Positions 51,984-61,305 of a stretch of DNA of 64,000 nucleotides are shown one piece after another. The translations under genes and the position numbers were made by a program. The stretch's first letter is position 1; each line of letters starts with the position of its first letter. The notes below the pieces were generated by a model. The model worked only from the letters and a program-made list of their open reading frames with translations, was not told the origin of the DNA and searched no databases. This stretch comes from an uncultured Latescibacterota bacterium (GTDB taxonomy: Bacteria; Latescibacterota; UBA2968): contig OX638329.1 in NCBI GenBank assembly GCA_951812755.1, forward strand, positions 4,906,522 to 4,970,521. The letters run 5' to 3'.

Positions 51984-52780
51984 TTCAGCGCGTGTTGGCC
52001 GCCGCTGTTTTTGGTCCAGTTTTAGTGGTGCTATTCTGGTTGGGTGACTATTGGCTATTTGTAATGTGGTGTGGTGTGGTCTCTGTGGGCACCTGGGAAT
52101 TTTATCGCATGCTATCTCAAAAAGGGCTGCAACCCTGGACGGGATTTGGCATTGTTATATCCCTCTCCTGGTGTGCTGTGGCATTTACCATTGGGCCAAA
52201 TGCTTTCGCATTTTTTTTTCTCATATTATTGCTTTTGATGTTTAGCATAGCCCTGTTTCGAGACACCACAGGCTATCGCATGCTCAATGCTGGAGGCACG
52301 CTTTTAGGCGTGCTTTACGTCGGTTTTTTGGGCAGTTTTGTTCTCATAGTGAGAAACTCATTGCCCTTTGGCGCATCAGAACTTGCTGTCCTCATCTTAC
52401 TGGGGATTTGGGCCAATGATACGATGGCCTATTTTTTTGGGCGGTGGTTTGGCCGCTGGCACCCCATTCCCTCCATCAGCGCGGCAAAGACTGAAGCCGG
52501 ATTCATCGGTGGTCTTCTATCTGCTCTTCTCGTCATAGGACTTGGCGCGCAGGTACTTGAGTTATTTAATATAACCCAAAGCCTCATACTCGGCCTTCTC
52601 ATTGGTATTGGGGCATCTTTGGGGGACCTCGTTGAATCCATGATCAAACGCGATATGGACGTTAAAGATACATCGGATTTGATCCCTGGGCACGGTGGCG
52701 TGCTGGATCGCTTTGACAGTGTTTTTTTTGTTTTTCCGCTTGTTTATCTTTATTTTCAACTGATAGCCAGTAGCCAGTAG
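51965..52780 (+). CDS. cdsA: Phosphatidate cytidylyltransferase
   Basis: A 271-residue inner-membrane enzyme that makes CDP-diacylglycerol from phosphatidate and CTP. It has about eight hydrophobic segments and the family signature SMIKRDMDVKDTSDLIPGHGGVLDRFDSVFF near the C-terminus, which holds the catalytic Asp residues. The GTG start at 51965 has GGAGG four bases before it and lies inside uppS, so translation is coupled. The final codons are built from a heptamer-like CCAGTAG repeat (52766-52786). Confidence 0.95.
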   Translation: MAKSNLIQRVLAAAVFGPVLVVLFWLGDYWLFVMWCGVVSVGTWEFYRMLSQKGLQPWTGFGIVISLSWCAVAFTIGPNAFAFFFLILLLLMFSIALFRDTTGYRMLNAGGTLLGVLYVGFLGSFVLIVRNSLPFGASELAVLILLGIWANDTMAYFFGRWFGRWHPIPSISAAKTEAGFIGGLLSALLVIGLGAQVLELFNITQSLILGLLIGIGASLGDLVESMIKRDMDVKDTSDLIPGHGGVLDRFDSVFFVFPLVYLYFQLIASSQ

Positions 52781-52790
52781 ACTAAATTTT

Positions 52791-53945
52791 ATGATAAAAC
52801 GCGTTGCCCTTCTCGGATCTACAGGCTCTATCGGTACAAACACACTGCGTGTTCTGAATAGCCTACCCAACCGATTTGAACTGGTGAGTTTATGTGCCGG
52901 AAGCAATGCCGAGTTGCTGTGTGAACAAGCCGAGTACTGGCGCCCTAAGCGCGTTTGTATTGCCCAGGGGGCAAAAGAGGTGCAGGCGCGTCTTGCCCCA
53001 CTGGGCATTGAAATACTCGAAGGCAATGCGGGTTTACAAGACCTATCAGTCGATCCCGATGTCGACCTGATAATTAACGGCCTGGCGGCAGGCGTGGGAC
53101 TGCGCCCTACGCTATCTGCTGTGCGGGCGGGCAAAGATGTGGCAATTGCCAACAAAGAGACGCTGGTTGTCGCCGGGCATCTGGTAACTGCCTGGGCCAA
53201 ACAGACTGGTGCCACATTATTGCCGATTGACAGTGAGACAACGCCGCTGTGGCAATCATTACAAGAGACGAATCGAGAAGAGGTCAAACGCATTTTACTG
53301 CCCGCCTCGGGCGGTCCCTTTTTTGACTATACGCAAGAACAAATGGCGGGTGTTTCACGCGATCAGGCACTCAATCATCCCACCTGGCAGATGGGACCAA
53401 AAATTACGATTGACTCGGCTACATTGATGAATAAAGGCTTTGAAGTGATCGAAGCGCAATGGTTTCTCGATTTGCCCGTCTCGAAAATCGATGTGATTAT
53501 TCATCGGCAGTCTATTGTGCACTGTCTTATAGAATACGTGGATGGCGGCATGATGGCGCACCTGAGTACACCCGATATGCAGTTGCCAATTCAGCAGGCC
53601 CTGGTACATCCCGAAAAGCTACCCACACAGGTTGAACCCCTGGATCTGACAAAGGTTGGCACATTGAGTTTTTTTCAGCCCGATACAGAGCGATTTCCCT
53701 GCCTTCAATTGGCATATCAAGCCGTGGAACAGGGCGGAACTGCGCCCGCTGTACTCAATGCTGCCAATGAAGTCGCCGTGTATGCTTTTCTCGATGACCG
53801 CATCGGATTTCTCGATATCCCTCGTGTGATTGCACAAGCTCTTGATGAACACGAGGCATCTGAAGATACCCTCGAGGCGGTTTTTGATGCGGACCGCTGG
53901 GGACGAGACCGCGCAAATGAGCTGATTTGTTCACTTGAATCATAG
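52791..53945 (+). CDS. dxr: 1-deoxy-D-xylulose 5-phosphate reductoisomerase
   Basis: A 384-residue DXR/IspC, which commits the MEP isoprenoid route (feeding UppS). IKRVALLGSTGSIGTNTLRV is the NADPH site, VAIANKETLVVAG, LPIDSETTPLWQSL and LPASGGPFF contain the metal and substrate residues, HPTWQMGPKITIDSATLMNKGFEVIEA is a signature, and the helical C-terminal domain is complete. The gene begins ten bases after cdsA in the same operon. Confidence 0.98.
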   Translation: MIKRVALLGSTGSIGTNTLRVLNSLPNRFELVSLCAGSNAELLCEQAEYWRPKRVCIAQGAKEVQARLAPLGIEILEGNAGLQDLSVDPDVDLIINGLAAGVGLRPTLSAVRAGKDVAIANKETLVVAGHLVTAWAKQTGATLLPIDSETTPLWQSLQETNREEVKRILLPASGGPFFDYTQEQMAGVSRDQALNHPTWQMGPKITIDSATLMNKGFEVIEAQWFLDLPVSKIDVIIHRQSIVHCLIEYVDGGMMAHLSTPDMQLPIQQALVHPEKLPTQVEPLDLTKVGTLSFFQPDTERFPCLQLAYQAVEQGGTAPAVLNAANEVAVYAFLDDRIGFLDIPRVIAQALDEHEASEDTLEAVFDADRWGRDRANELICSLES

Positions 53946-53959
53946 AAACGAGGTTTCCC

Positions 53960-55285
53960 GTGATCGTCGATCTTCTCTACTTCTTTTTTGTTTTGGGCGT
54001 GCTGGTTTTTGTACACGAACTCGGGCATTTTTTAGTGGCCAAAAAATCGGGCATCAGGGTTGAAGCCTTTTCACTGGGATACCCGCCCAAAGCCGTGGGT
54101 GTGCAAATTGGTGAGACCGAATACTGCCTTTCGTGGTTGCCATTAGGGGGATATGTCAAAGTCGCTGGCATGGCCGATTTTGGTCACGAAGAAGGCAAGG
54201 GAAAGCCCTGGGAATTTCAGTCCAAGCCGCGATGGATTCAGATGGCAGTGATGGTTGCCGGTCCGGCAATGAACTTTTTTCTGGGCTTTTTGCTATTGCT
54301 CATTCTGCGTATGGCGGCGGGTGAATACGCTTTTTTGGACGATTCGCGCGTGGGTGAAGTTAAGACAGACTCGCCCCTCTATACGGCTGGGCTAAGGCCC
54401 GGAGACCGCATTTTGACCGTTGGAAATACAGCGATAAATGACTGGGAAGAAATGTCAGATGCGTTTCTCCTTCATGCCGGTGATGTCGTGCCCGTTGAAA
54501 TTGAACGCACGCCTGCCTACCAAACAGACAGGACTGAGCGATTGACGATTTCTGTCGATTTGACCTCTCCCCCCCGTGAAGGACTGGGACTGGGATATTA
54601 TATGACCACAGAGGTTGGAGCCGTAATGCCCGGAATGCCAGCCGCAGAAATTGACCTGCAATCAGGCGATGTAATTACATCGGTCAATGGCGTCCCGGTG
54701 ACGATGTGGTGGGAGATGAGCCGCGAGATTTCTGCGCAACCCGGTGTGGAAATCTCTTTGACATGGCAGCGCAATGGCGAAGAGATGACGGCGCAGATTA
54801 TTCCCTCTTCTCAAACTTTTAATGGCGAAATAGTAGGCCGCATTGGCATTGATTCGGCCTCCAAACGCAACCCCATTCCCTTTTTTAAAGCCGTGCGCCG
54901 CAGCGCATCAGAAACCATCATTTTGTCAACGGCTATTTTTGGATTTGTCAAAGACCTGGTCATAGGACAACAATCCAGCAGTGCTCTGGCCGGGCCTGTG
55001 GGCATTTTCCAGATGGTGGGACAAAGTGCTGAGCGCGGTTTTTCCTATCTACTGTGGTTTATGGCCATGCTCAGCATTAACCTGGGTGTGCTCAACCTGC
55101 TGCCCATTCCCATGCTCGACGGCGGCCATCTCACCATTCTCACGATAGAAGGCATTATACGCCGAGATTTATCTGCGCGACACAAAGCCTGGCTTCAACA
55201 AGCCGGATTTGCATTTTTGCTCTTCCTGATTATTTACGTAACCTTCAACGATATCGGGCGCATTTCCGGATGGTTTGGAAACTAA
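53960..55285 (+). CDS. rseP: RIP metalloprotease RseP (site-2 protease family)
   Basis: A 441-residue membrane protease of the S2P family that cuts anti-sigma factors within the membrane. The zinc motif HELGH is at residues 19-23. Two PDZ-like parts lie around residues 130-280 (PLYTAGLRPGDRILTVGNTAIND and PGMPAAEIDLQSGDVITSVNGVPV). The distal LDG motif is NLLPIPMLDGGHL with the metal Asp. Four membrane segments frame them. The GTG start at 53960 has GAGG before it. It ends the operon with a terminator. Confidence 0.97.
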   Translation: MIVDLLYFFFVLGVLVFVHELGHFLVAKKSGIRVEAFSLGYPPKAVGVQIGETEYCLSWLPLGGYVKVAGMADFGHEEGKGKPWEFQSKPRWIQMAVMVAGPAMNFFLGFLLLLILRMAAGEYAFLDDSRVGEVKTDSPLYTAGLRPGDRILTVGNTAINDWEEMSDAFLLHAGDVVPVEIERTPAYQTDRTERLTISVDLTSPPREGLGLGYYMTTEVGAVMPGMPAAEIDLQSGDVITSVNGVPVTMWWEMSREISAQPGVEISLTWQRNGEEMTAQIIPSSQTFNGEIVGRIGIDSASKRNPIPFFKAVRRSASETIILSTAIFGFVKDLVIGQQSSSALAGPVGIFQMVGQSAERGFSYLLWFMAMLSINLGVLNLLPIPMLDGGHLTILTIEGIIRRDLSARHKAWLQQAGFAFLLFLIIYVTFNDIGRISGWFGN

Positions 55286-55307
55286 CGCTCCAACTCACCT
55301 GTTAGAT

Positions 55308-55340
55308 AAAATCCCCCGCAAAAATGTGGGGGATTTTTTT
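55308..55340 (+). terminator. Terminator after rseP
   Basis: AATCCCCC and GGGGGATT pair around GCAAAAATGTG, followed by seven T. Confidence 0.92.
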
Positions 55341-55403
55341 ATTTCTAACCAACTCCCCAGCCTCTCGCTTCTTTGTGTCCTTGTGTCTTTGTGTGAGGCC
55401 CTG

Positions 55404-55745
55404 TCATCTCTCACTTGTCTTTCCCGTCTTTTGAAATGCCTTCATCTCACGCTCTGCGTTCTCGCCAAATCGCTGCTGAATCAGGGCAATGAGCGCATCC
55501 CATTTTTCAGGGTGATCCCCACGATCTTTGAGAAATTTCTCAATATCGGCTTGTGTAACATCATGGCGTTTGAACAGTTTTTTTCGTTCTACCAGCAGCG
55601 AGTCGGGCGCGTGTACATAACGGTGGTGAAGTTCCATAGCATCTGAAAATATCTCGATAAATTTCTTATCCGATAGCTTTGGCGATGAAGCGATCGCGCA
55701 TCCAACCGCACTGAGCAAAAGGCACCAGAGGAGCAGTTTTTTCAT
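55404..55745 (-). CDS. Small lipoprotein, unknown function
   Basis: A 113-residue protein with a signal peptide and lipobox (LLSAVGC, Cys16). The mature part is helical and charged (KKFIEIFSDAMELHHRYVH, VTQADIEKFLKDRGDHPEKWDALIALIQQRFGENAEREMKAFQK). It resembles small DUF4296-like lipoproteins in outline, but I cannot be sure. CAGGAG lies before the ATG. It is between rseP and the divergent mraZ cluster on the opposite strand. Confidence 0.75.
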   Translation of the reverse strand: MKKLLLWCLLLSAVGCAIASSPKLSDKKFIEIFSDAMELHHRYVHAPDSLLVERKKLFKRHDVTQADIEKFLKDRGDHPEKWDALIALIQQRFGENAEREMKAFQKTGKTSER

Positions 55746-55849
55746 AATAGAGTTCCAGGAGAAATTGCACGGCGGCCCTTCCCTAACACCTTCAAAATAT
55801 CCCGCAATAATACGTACATATAAATAACTTGTTTTTCGATATAAAACAA

Positions 55850-55878
55850 TTGACTTTTGAAACGCGAATTACTAAGTT
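55850..55878 (+). promoter_or_regulatory. Promoter of the mraZ division cluster
   Basis: TTGACT at 55850-55855, a 17-base spacer and TAAGTT at 55873-55878, just upstream of the MraZ-box-like repeats. Confidence 0.5.
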
Positions 55879-55894
55879 AAGCGAAGTGTCATAT

Positions 55895-55914
55895 TGTGGT
55901 GGATTGTGGTGGAT
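55895..55914 (+). promoter_or_regulatory. Putative MraZ operator (10-bp direct repeats)
   Basis: TGTGGTGGAT occurs twice in tandem with a 10-bp period and stands between the promoter and mraZ. MraZ is known to bind direct repeats containing TGGG/GTGG words at this spacing to regulate its own cluster. Confidence 0.7.
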
Positions 55915-55972
55915 TATGATTTTTAGCATATCACTTTGTTAAATAATAATTTATCTCCCTCAGGCTTCTCAG

Positions 55973-56419
55973 ATGTCCGATAATCGCCCCACATTTTTTG
56001 GCGAATTTGAAAATATCCCCCTGGATGCTAAGGGCCGCTTAATTGTCCCTGCACCATTGCGGAACGCACTACCCAATGGCGTAAGTTCCATTATCGTCAC
56101 GAAGTTGTTTGATGACTATTTGATGGCATTTGATCCTTATGAATGGCGGCGGCGCATGGATCAACTTCGAGACATGGGACACTCACAACGCTATGAAAGA
56201 CAATTAGTTAGGGCAATGGCGGGGCGTGCATATGAAGTAAAACTCGATCGCCAGGGGCGTGCATTGATCCCACGAAAGCATCTGGATTTGGTCGGTATTA
56301 CAGATCGCGCAACGCTGACAGGCGTTGTGGATTGTATTGAAATTTGGGATCCCGATAAGTATAACGAAGTTCAAAACGACGTCGATATAGAAGCCATAGC
56401 AGAAAAATTAGAATGGTAA
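55973..56419 (+). CDS. mraZ: Transcriptional regulator MraZ
   Basis: A 148-residue MraZ with two AbrB-like SpoVT/MraZ halves: GEFENIPLDAKGRLIVPAPLRNAL and AYEVKLDRQGRALIPRKHLDLVGI. It forms a ring and regulates the division/cell wall cluster by binding direct repeats upstream; such repeats lie at 55895-55914. The ATG at 55973 is 58 bases after them. rsmH follows. Confidence 0.97.
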   Translation: MSDNRPTFFGEFENIPLDAKGRLIVPAPLRNALPNGVSSIIVTKLFDDYLMAFDPYEWRRRMDQLRDMGHSQRYERQLVRAMAGRAYEVKLDRQGRALIPRKHLDLVGITDRATLTGVVDCIEIWDPDKYNEVQNDVDIEAIAEKLEW

Positions 56420-56496
56420 AGAATATTCCAAAATTTGGAATAAATATTTTGAATAAATATTCGAATACTCGACAATTAAATTAAAAACAATAAGTT

Positions 56497-57471
56497 ATGC
56501 ACCACAAGGCCCCAGAGTATCACGTCCCGATTTTGGGGCCAGATGTGTCAAAATATCTCATAACCGATCCCAATGGAATTTATGTCGATGCCACCCTGGG
56601 CGGAGGTGGACACGCTGAAATAGTGCTCAAATATCTGGGACCTGATGGCAAATTGATCGGCATTGACCGCGACCCCAAAGCCATCGAAGTCGCGACAAAA
56701 CGTCTGACTCCATTCAAAGATCGGGTTTATACAGTGCAAGCACCGTTTTGGAATCTCCGACACATTTTGGCAGAACAGGGCCTTGCGACAATCACGGGCA
56801 TTTTATTTGATCTGGGTCTCTCATCTCACCAGATTGACAATGCCGACCGAGGGTTTAGTTTTCAGCAACGCGGTGCGCTCGATATGCGTATGGGACCCGA
56901 TGCAAAATGCACGGCCCGCGAGGTGGTTAATTCGTATTCGCAGGAAAATTTGACCCGCATCATCAAAACTTATGGTGAAGAACGCGCTGCTGCCCGCATT
57001 GCCCGAGCAATCTGTAAAAACAGACCTTTTAACTATACGGACGACCTGGCCGATGTAATTGTGCGGCACAGCTATGGGCCTCGAAAACAAAAGACCCTTG
57101 CGCGAGTATTTCAGGCACTTCGCATTGAAGTGAACGACGAATTGACACACCTTGAAGACGCGCTCCAAACAGCTATTGACCTGCTCAAACCCGGGGGGCG
57201 CATTGGCGTTTTGTCTTATCATTCGCTGGAACACCGAGCTGTCAAACGGGTTTTTGAACTGGGTGTGCGCGATTGTATCGGACCTGTGGATTTGCCCGTA
57301 TGTGCCTGTGATCGTCTGCCCGTATTGACCTTGCCGAGAAAGCGAGTCATTCGACCAAATCGGGCGGAAATCGCTCAAAATCCACGGGCACGCAGCGCAA
57401 CACTTCGCATGGCGCAACGTCTCGGTGTTTCCGCTCAGCCCTGGTTATGCCATCGAGGACCTCTGTCGTGA
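56497..57471 (+). CDS. rsmH: 16S rRNA (cytosine-1402-N4)-methyltransferase RsmH
   Basis: A 324-residue MraW/RsmH that methylates C1402 of 16S rRNA. YVDATLGGGGHAEIVLKYLG is the AdoMet-binding site, GILFDLGLSSHQIDNADRGFSFQQRGALDMRM and LKPGGRIGVLSYHSLEHRAVKR are signatures, and the C-terminal block NPRARSATLRMAQR is normal. The start is the ATG at 56497, 77 bases after mraZ. Its last bases overlap ftsL. Confidence 0.98.
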   Translation: MHHKAPEYHVPILGPDVSKYLITDPNGIYVDATLGGGGHAEIVLKYLGPDGKLIGIDRDPKAIEVATKRLTPFKDRVYTVQAPFWNLRHILAEQGLATITGILFDLGLSSHQIDNADRGFSFQQRGALDMRMGPDAKCTAREVVNSYSQENLTRIIKTYGEERAAARIARAICKNRPFNYTDDLADVIVRHSYGPRKQKTLARVFQALRIEVNDELTHLEDALQTAIDLLKPGGRIGVLSYHSLEHRAVKRVFELGVRDCIGPVDLPVCACDRLPVLTLPRKRVIRPNRAEIAQNPRARSATLRMAQRLGVSAQPWLCHRGPLS

Positions 57472-57761
57472 CTTCGGAACCGCGCCCACCCTGGGGGATT
57501 TATCGCTCTGGTTTTTTATCGGTCATTCTCCTCGTTGCGGGATTGCTGATTTATATGTGGGGACATGTGCAAACTCAGAGTCAGGGACGTGAAATTGATC
57601 GGCTGCGTGCTGAGCAAAAAAACCTTTTGCATCAGCAAGAGCGACTCCTGGCACGCACAGCGAGTTTGAAGCAGAGCAATCGCATTCGCGATATTGCCGT
57701 TCGAGAATTGGGTATGGTGTTCCCAAGTGATCCACCAAAAAATTTATATTTGAGTCGATAA
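57468..57761 (+). CDS. ftsL: FtsL-like cell division protein
   Basis: A 97-residue bitopic protein: short cytoplasmic tail, one membrane span (FLSVILLVAGLLIYMWGHV), then a coiled-coil of heptads (REIDRLRAEQKNLLHQQERLLARTASLKQSN) and a conserved IRDIAVRELGMVFPSDPP end. This is the FtsL pattern of the FtsQLB division complex. The GTG at 57468 overlaps the rsmH stop in GTGA and has GAGG before it; an ATG seven codons earlier is possible. The gene overlaps ftsI by one base. Confidence 0.85.
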   Translation: MTSEPRPPWGIYRSGFLSVILLVAGLLIYMWGHVQTQSQGREIDRLRAEQKNLLHQQERLLARTASLKQSNRIRDIAVRELGMVFPSDPPKNLYLSR

Positions 57762-59839
57762 TGAATAACCGCTTAAGAATAATCGCGCTTTTCGGTATGG
57801 GATTCGCGCTACTTTTGGCGTTTCGACTGGTTTCTCTACAAGTCTGGTCAGTAGAGGCATACACAGATCAGGCGCGCAGTCAGCATGTCAAGAAGCGGGT
57901 TCTACTGGCAGAAAGAGGACGCATTTTTGACCGGCGCGGCCGAGTAATGGCGACAAACTTCGAATCCCAATCGTTCTTTCTCAATCAAATATCCGATAAG
58001 GACAGCCTGCGCGCGCTCGCCGTTCGGTTTTCCCGACAATCAGGGCACGATGAAGCAGATCTCCTGAAAAAGGTCGACCGATCGCGCTCCTTCGTATGGC
58101 TCGCTCGTCAGGTCATTGATGCACCCACCGGGTTGCCAGAAAGGATCGGCCGCATTGTCGAGATGCGGCGCAATTATCCCATGGGGACTCTGGCGGGTCA
58201 GGTATTGGGATATACCGATACCGATGGCCTGGGAATTGAAGGGATTGAACGCGCTTTTAATCCAATCTTGAGAGGTGAGCCAGGTGAATTATCCGCACGC
58301 GTTGATGCGCGAGGTCAAATGCTCAGCACACTCGGCGCAGTTCGACAGATGCCAAAAAATGGCGATGATATCACCCTCACCATCGATGTCGATTATCAGG
58401 CCATTGCAGAGGAAGAATTGCTAAAAGGCATGCAGAAATTCGATGCCAAAAGCGGCATTGCCATTGTGATGGAACCCCATACGGGCGAAATTTTAGCACT
58501 GGCAAACGCGCCCTTTTACGATCCAAATGATTTTTCAAAGTCAGAACTCTGGGTACGGCGCAATCGGGCGGCGACCGATCAGTTCGAGCCGGGTTCGACC
58601 TTTAAGATTGTAGCATTTGCCGCCGCGCTTGAAGCCGGTTTGGTTGAGCCGGAAGATAAAATTTTCTGTGAAAATGGCAGAATGCGTATTGCTGGCGGCA
58701 AGGTGCTTCGAGATTCACATCCCAGTGGCTGGCTGACCGTGCGCGAAGTGATGGAAGAATCGAGCAATATCGGCACGGCTAAAATTGCGCGTAAAGTGGA
58801 AAAAGGTCCCTTATTTCGCCAGATACGCTTGTTTGGCTTTGGCTCCAAAACAGGTGTGGATTTACCGGGCGAAGTCGGCGGTCAACTTCGGCATCCCGAT
58901 GCGTGGTCTGCACGATCTCTCGAAACCATTTCCATTGGACAAGAGATCGCCGTGACCGCCCTTCAAGTCGCCGCTGCTTATAGCGCAATTGCCAATGGGG
59001 GGCGATTGATGACGCCGCGTATTTTTTTAAAAGTTTCTCGCAAAGATTCCACAACGGCCGAGGGATCGCCCAGACCAATTCGACAGGTAATATCGCCTGA
59101 AACAGCGCGTACTCTTACCAGTTTCCTCGAAGGTGTCGTCGAGCACGGCACCGGAAAAAATGCGCGCATACATGGTTTTCGTGTCGCCGGAAAAACCGGA
59201 ACAGCGCAGCAAGTGAAAGAAGGACAACGCGGATACGATCCCAATCGCTACATTCCGTCTTTTGTGGGGTTTTTGCCCGTCGAACGCCCCGAACTGCTGT
59301 GCATAGTGGCTATAGATAGCCCCAAAAGGATTCACTGGGCAAGTCTGGTTGCGGCACCTGTTTTCAAACGTATTGTACAGCGAATTTTGAGCCTGCGGCA
59401 AACGCCTCTGCGTCACAGTGCTCCTCTACTCGATGAACAGCCGCCTCCGCCTCCACGCGCCGACATCCATCTGGTGGGCCTTTCGCGCAAAGCTGCAACA
59501 GATGCTTTGAAACGCCTGGGAATGACCTATCAAATTGCGGGTGAAGGAGACCGCGTTGTTGGGCAGCATATCGACATTGAAGAAAATAATGTCTCGTTGT
59601 TTTTGGCTTCTGCACCAATCGCCGCCCCCGATCGCCGCACAGAAGCCAAAGGTCCAGAGTCGCTTTACATGCCCGATTTGCGCGGAGCACCCGTGCGGCA
59701 GGCAGTTGCACAACTGACACAGTTGGGGTTTCAGATCAAAATTTCGGGTAGTGGACGGGTGATCGCACAGTCGCCCGAACCGGGAGTACCCGTAAAACCG
59801 GGAACAGTGTGCACGGTCGAATGCAAACGAGAAAGCTGA
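57761..59839 (+). CDS. ftsI: Penicillin-binding protein 2/3 (FtsI-type) with C-terminal PASTA domains
   Basis: A 692-residue class B PBP that crosslinks septal peptidoglycan. One N-terminal membrane span; dimerisation domain; transpeptidase with SxxK in GSTFK (near residue 278), SSN in ESSNIG (near 334) and KTGT (near 478). The C-terminal 125 residues hold two PASTA-like repeats (HLVGLSRKAATDALKRLGM and MPDLRGAPVRQAVAQLTQLGFQI), unusual for the proteobacterial type and closer to Firmicutes-like or deep-branching PBPs. It overlaps the ftsL stop (TAATG). murE follows. Confidence 0.95.
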   Translation: MNNRLRIIALFGMGFALLLAFRLVSLQVWSVEAYTDQARSQHVKKRVLLAERGRIFDRRGRVMATNFESQSFFLNQISDKDSLRALAVRFSRQSGHDEADLLKKVDRSRSFVWLARQVIDAPTGLPERIGRIVEMRRNYPMGTLAGQVLGYTDTDGLGIEGIERAFNPILRGEPGELSARVDARGQMLSTLGAVRQMPKNGDDITLTIDVDYQAIAEEELLKGMQKFDAKSGIAIVMEPHTGEILALANAPFYDPNDFSKSELWVRRNRAATDQFEPGSTFKIVAFAAALEAGLVEPEDKIFCENGRMRIAGGKVLRDSHPSGWLTVREVMEESSNIGTAKIARKVEKGPLFRQIRLFGFGSKTGVDLPGEVGGQLRHPDAWSARSLETISIGQEIAVTALQVAAAYSAIANGGRLMTPRIFLKVSRKDSTTAEGSPRPIRQVISPETARTLTSFLEGVVEHGTGKNARIHGFRVAGKTGTAQQVKEGQRGYDPNRYIPSFVGFLPVERPELLCIVAIDSPKRIHWASLVAAPVFKRIVQRILSLRQTPLRHSAPLLDEQPPPPPRADIHLVGLSRKAATDALKRLGMTYQIAGEGDRVVGQHIDIEENNVSLFLASAPIAAPDRRTEAKGPESLYMPDLRGAPVRQAVAQLTQLGFQIKISGSGRVIAQSPEPGVPVKPGTVCTVECKRES

Positions 59840-59842
59840 GAT

Positions 59843-61297
59843 ATGCGCCTGCGAGAATTGCTATCCGACGTGCCAGATGTCGTGAGGATGCGCGGCAATA
59901 ACCCCGATATTGGAGGTATTGCAACCCATTCGGGGGGTGTCAAAGAAGGCGATGTATTTGTCGCGCTCAGTACCGATGGCGACATTGCAGATCGACATCC
60001 ATTTATTTTCCAGGCGATTCAGGCGGGTGCTCGAGCCGTTGTTGCCGAACGCGATGTCGATTTGGGAAATACGGCTTTTGTTCAAACGGCCAACACGCAC
60101 CGCGCACTTGCACACATTGCCCGTCGTTTTTACAACAAACCGAGTGAACAGTTGAAGATGATCGGTGTGACGGGCACCAATGGCAAAACATCGACCGTTT
60201 ATCTCATTCGCGCGGTACTCGATGCGGCTGGTTTTGCACCGGGTTTGATTGGAACTATTGAACATGACCTCGGCACAACACGCGAAATATCGCACAATTC
60301 TACGCCACAGGCACACGACTTACACCGCATGTTTCGCGCAATGGTCAATGCGGGCTGCCGGGCATCTGTGATGGAAGTGACATCACACGGGCTGGCGCAA
60401 AACCGCGTGTTGGGCATTGATTACGAAGTTGCGGTATTTACCAACTTGACACGCGATCACTTGGATTACCACAACACGCCCGACGCCTATTTGGCTGCTA
60501 AGGCACAGCTCTTTGACAATCTCAGATCGGATGCTTACGCAGTCGTCAATACAGACGACGCGGCATCGAAAATATTGATGCAAAAATGTTCGGCACACTT
60601 GTTGCGCTATGGACGCGCAGAAGATGCGACAGTGCGCATTTTAGAGGGTATCACCTCACAGGACAGTACACGACTTTGCTTGCAAACACCACGCGGACGA
60701 ATGGACCTGGAACTGGCACTTCGGGGCGATTTTCAATTGTACAATGCCACTGCGGCTGTCACTGCTGGCCTCGCATTGGAGATCGAACCTGACATCATCG
60801 CAGATGCTTTGCGAGAGATTCGGATTCCAGGTCGTTTTGAAGGCATTGATTGCGGGCAAAATTTTGGGGTATATGTCGATTATGCACACGCGCCAGATGG
60901 ACTAAAAAATGTGCTTCAAACCGCACGCGTATTTGCCCGCGGGCAATTGATTTGCGTATTTGGGTGCGGCGGGGATCGCGACAAGGGCAAGCGCCCTGTA
61001 ATGGGCGACCTATCAGCGCGGTTGGCCGATCTGTCTGTGGTAACATCAGACAATCCACGCACTGAAGACCCCGATGCCATCATTGCCGATATTTTGCCCG
61101 GCCTGGGCGATGCCCCGCACATCGTTGAACCCAATCGCCGACGGGCAATTGAAAAGGCCATTGCAAAAGCGCGAGCGGGCGACCTTGTGCTCATTGCGGG
61201 CAAAGGGCATGAAAATTATCAGGAAATTAATGGGATTAAAACCCCCTTTGACGATCGGGAAGTTGCACGAGAAATACTCAAGTGCAAAGTGGAGTGA
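59843..61297 (+). CDS. murE: UDP-N-acetylmuramoyl-tripeptide ligase MurE (meso-DAP type)
   Basis: A 484-residue Mur ligase that adds the third residue to the peptidoglycan stem. VTGTNGKTSTVYLI is the ATP site; MEVTSHGLAQNRVLGIDYEVAVFTNLTRDHLDYH is typical; VTSDNPRTEDPDAI carries the DNPR motif that selects meso-diaminopimelate over lysine. This agrees with the riboswitch-controlled dapA-dapB genes in the window. The ATG lies three bases after the ftsI stop. Its stop is overlapped by or near to the murF start. Confidence 0.97.
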   Translation: MRLRELLSDVPDVVRMRGNNPDIGGIATHSGGVKEGDVFVALSTDGDIADRHPFIFQAIQAGARAVVAERDVDLGNTAFVQTANTHRALAHIARRFYNKPSEQLKMIGVTGTNGKTSTVYLIRAVLDAAGFAPGLIGTIEHDLGTTREISHNSTPQAHDLHRMFRAMVNAGCRASVMEVTSHGLAQNRVLGIDYEVAVFTNLTRDHLDYHNTPDAYLAAKAQLFDNLRSDAYAVVNTDDAASKILMQKCSAHLLRYGRAEDATVRILEGITSQDSTRLCLQTPRGRMDLELALRGDFQLYNATAAVTAGLALEIEPDIIADALREIRIPGRFEGIDCGQNFGVYVDYAHAPDGLKNVLQTARVFARGQLICVFGCGGDRDKGKRPVMGDLSARLADLSVVTSDNPRTEDPDAIIADILPGLGDAPHIVEPNRRRAIEKAIAKARAGDLVLIAGKGHENYQEINGIKTPFDDREVAREILKCKVE

Positions 61298-61305
61298 TGG
61301 GTTAT

